Positions 33,149 to 34,407 of a stretch of DNA of 34,407 nucleotides are shown in pieces (position 1 is the first letter of the stretch; every line of letters begins with the position of its first letter). Position numbers and translations under genes: made by a program. The DNA is from Candidatus Cloacimonadota bacterium (GTDB lineage Bacteria > Cloacimonadota > Cloacimonadia > Cloacimonadales > Cloacimonadaceae), in contig JAKQNZ010000006.1 in NCBI GenBank assembly GCA_029565535.1, positions 1-34,407 of the forward strand, in the 5' to 3' direction. The notes under the pieces were generated by a model. That model was given only the letters and a program-made list of their open reading frames with translations. It made no database searches and was not told the origin of the DNA.

Positions 33149-34407
33149 ATGCCCAAAGCTTTGATTTTGCTTGCAGCTATTTACTTTAGCTGTTTTGTAG
33201 TTTATGCGGGAATTCGTGTAACCCCGCTGGAAAACTTCGACAGTGGAAGCGTTACCTTGCAATCCTGGGCTGAAGAAGACCTGCAGCCCAATAATTGGAC
33301 CTTGGATACAGATACTCCCGATGGCAGTTCCTACAGCCTGAAGTTGAGCGGAAACTGCTGGAAGCTACAGCAGATTGTGCCTTATGCCATCGATAGCGTA
33401 GGGGTAATGCAGGTGAAGGTGAAGACCAATCCGGGAACCTCGACAAATGTGGCTAAAGTTCAAGGTATTGGCTTTACCGACGGGGTTCATCAGATTTTTT
33501 ATAGCTTTTCAGGAAGCAGAGTAGTGGATATCGAAGCCTGGGTTCCGGTTTATCAGGGAGCCTTCAGTCATGGTCAATGGAACACCATCCAATTACCTTT
33601 GGCTTCGGACTGGCAGGCATTTTGGGGTTATCTGCCAATAATCAGCGGGATTATTTATGTGAACGACCTGGACGACATCACCACTACCAGAACTGTCCTT
33701 TTCGATGCCATAGAAGACATCAGCACCGATCTGCCGGTTGCGCCAAGGGTCTCGATCAGCTATAGCGTTCCGACAAAAAATACGGCCGTTCAATTCAGCA
33801 GCACCATCATTGATCCGGATAGCAACCAATTCACCTACGAATGGGATTTTGGAGACTCCACCTTCAGCGACATAGCCAATCCTTATCATTTATATTCTAA
33901 TCAATCCGATCGTCCCTATACCGCCACGTTGAAAGTGACCGACGATACGGGAAAATATGGCTTGGCATCAGTTCAGGTTATCCTTGATCCAGGAGCCGGT
34001 AATATGCCAGTTAGCATGAATTTTGTCGGCGACATTATGTTGGCAAGGCGCTATGAATCAGCCGGAGGAATTATCCCGACTCAGGGCGTGAATGCCATTT
34101 TTACCCCCACCAAGCCTTATTTTGGCGATGCATCCGAAATAAACGTAGCCAATTTGGAGGTGGTGCTGTCCAATGTCGGAACTCCTCATCCGACTAAAAG
34201 TGTAGTTTACCGCGGAAGTCCGTCCAATATTTCCGGCCTGGTTTATGCAGGGATAGACGTAGTCAGCAGCGCAAACAACCACACTTTGGATTATGGCCTC
34301 AGCGCTCTTCAGCAAATGCAGAGCCTTTTGGATACGGCAGGGATTATCCATAGCGGATCAGGTGCAAACTCATACGAAGCCTATACTCCCAGCTTCATAA
34401 ATCGACG
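33149..34407 (+). CDS. Secreted PKD-CapA (poly-gamma-glutamate capsule type) metallophosphatase-fold protein, 3' end missing
   Basis: A frame open for 419 codons to the right edge with no stop. GGGAGGTGG (33138-33146) precedes ATG. TTGCAT/TATATT (33091-33118, 16-base spacer) is a possible promoter. Residues 1-20 are a signal peptide ending VVYA. Residues about 27-195 are a beta-rich region (NWTLDTDTPDGSSYSLKLSG, VLFDAIEDIS) resembling carbohydrate-binding or discoidin-like sandwiches. About 200-286 is a PKD domain with WDFGDS (231-236). From about 289 a CapA/PGA_cap domain begins: MNFVGDIMLARR, VANLEVVLS (about 332-340) and SSANNHTLDYG (about 372-382), which hold the metal-ligand motifs. It probably acts at the cell surface. 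The substrate is unknown. Confidence 0.85.
   Translation, partial: MPKALILLAAIYFSCFVVYAGIRVTPLENFDSGSVTLQSWAEEDLQPNNWTLDTDTPDGSSYSLKLSGNCWKLQQIVPYAIDSVGVMQVKVKTNPGTSTNVAKVQGIGFTDGVHQIFYSFSGSRVVDIEAWVPVYQGAFSHGQWNTIQLPLASDWQAFWGYLPIISGIIYVNDLDDITTTRTVLFDAIEDISTDLPVAPRVSISYSVPTKNTAVQFSSTIIDPDSNQFTYEWDFGDSTFSDIANPYHLYSNQSDRPYTATLKVTDDTGKYGLASVQVILDPGAGNMPVSMNFVGDIMLARRYESAGGIIPTQGVNAIFTPTKPYFGDASEINVANLEVVLSNVGTPHPTKSVVYRGSPSNISGLVYAGIDVVSSANNHTLDYGLSALQQMQSLLDTAGIIHSGSGANSYEAYTPSFINR

Noticed and set aside
32837-33262. 141-codon minus-strand frame reaching into the CapA-type gene
   Set aside because: Its start lies inside the well-supported signal peptide and N-terminal region of the CapA-type gene. 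The translation is rich in isolated Cys, Ile and His with no family resemblance.

Overview
The window is a dense, gene-rich bacterial chromosome segment with almost no spacing inside operons and many ATGA or TAATG start/stop overlaps. The gene set points to a Gram-negative-type member of the FCB superphylum: SPOR-domain envelope proteins, a SpoIID-like secreted protein in a genome with no other sporulation gene in view, an FG-GAP/UnbV secreted protein, Rho, lipoprotein signals and a secreted PKD-CapA protein. Candidatus Cloacimonadota is my best guess. That is inference from gene content and style, not from a search.

Layout. (1) Positions 1-8049, minus strand: methyltransferase - rho - TPR/SPOR protein - mutS - PpiD-like chaperone - tadA, ending directly in a serine tRNA that runs off the left edge. 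A patatin-like hydrolase (8207-9088) lies upstream on the same strand. (2) 9089-9530: no gene, but a 15-bp inverted repeat and the promoter of tmRNA. (3) 9531-14188, plus strand: tmRNA (ssrA), rpsO, a terminator, a long leader hairpin, pnp and ahcY. (4) 14201-17022, plus strand: a NusG paralogue, a UDP-glucose 4-epimerase-like enzyme and a UDP-glucose dehydrogenase, with almost no gaps and running on from ahcY. (5) 17147-21833, minus strand: a complete 2-oxoacid (pyruvate) dehydrogenase operon, E1alpha-E1beta-E2-E3, behind a good promoter. (6) 22026-22514, plus strand: a flavin reductase. (7) 22545-32023, minus strand: six translationally overlapping genes, aspartokinase - metG - SpoIID-like - hslO - FG-GAP/UnbV - guanine deaminase. 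(8) 32060-33148: about 1.1 kb without an intact gene, holding remnants of two small secreted proteins (one frameshifted lipoprotein, one signal peptide cut by TGA), a direct repeat and a strong inverted repeat. (9) 33149 to the right edge, plus strand: an incomplete secreted protein with a PKD domain fused to a CapA-type metallophosphatase domain.

Functional themes. The window covers RNA metabolism and ribosome rescue (tmRNA, rpsO, pnp, rho, tadA, tRNA-Ser), DNA repair (mutS), one-carbon and amino acid metabolism (ahcY, lysC, metG), nucleotide-sugar supply for surface polysaccharide under a dedicated antiterminator-like factor, central carbon metabolism (PDH), and envelope or secreted proteins. 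I saw no CRISPR array, intact insertion sequence or prophage. The most unusual material is the 32-34.4 kb accessory stretch, the structured spacer before ssrA, the pnp leader, and the base shared by tadA and tRNA-Ser.
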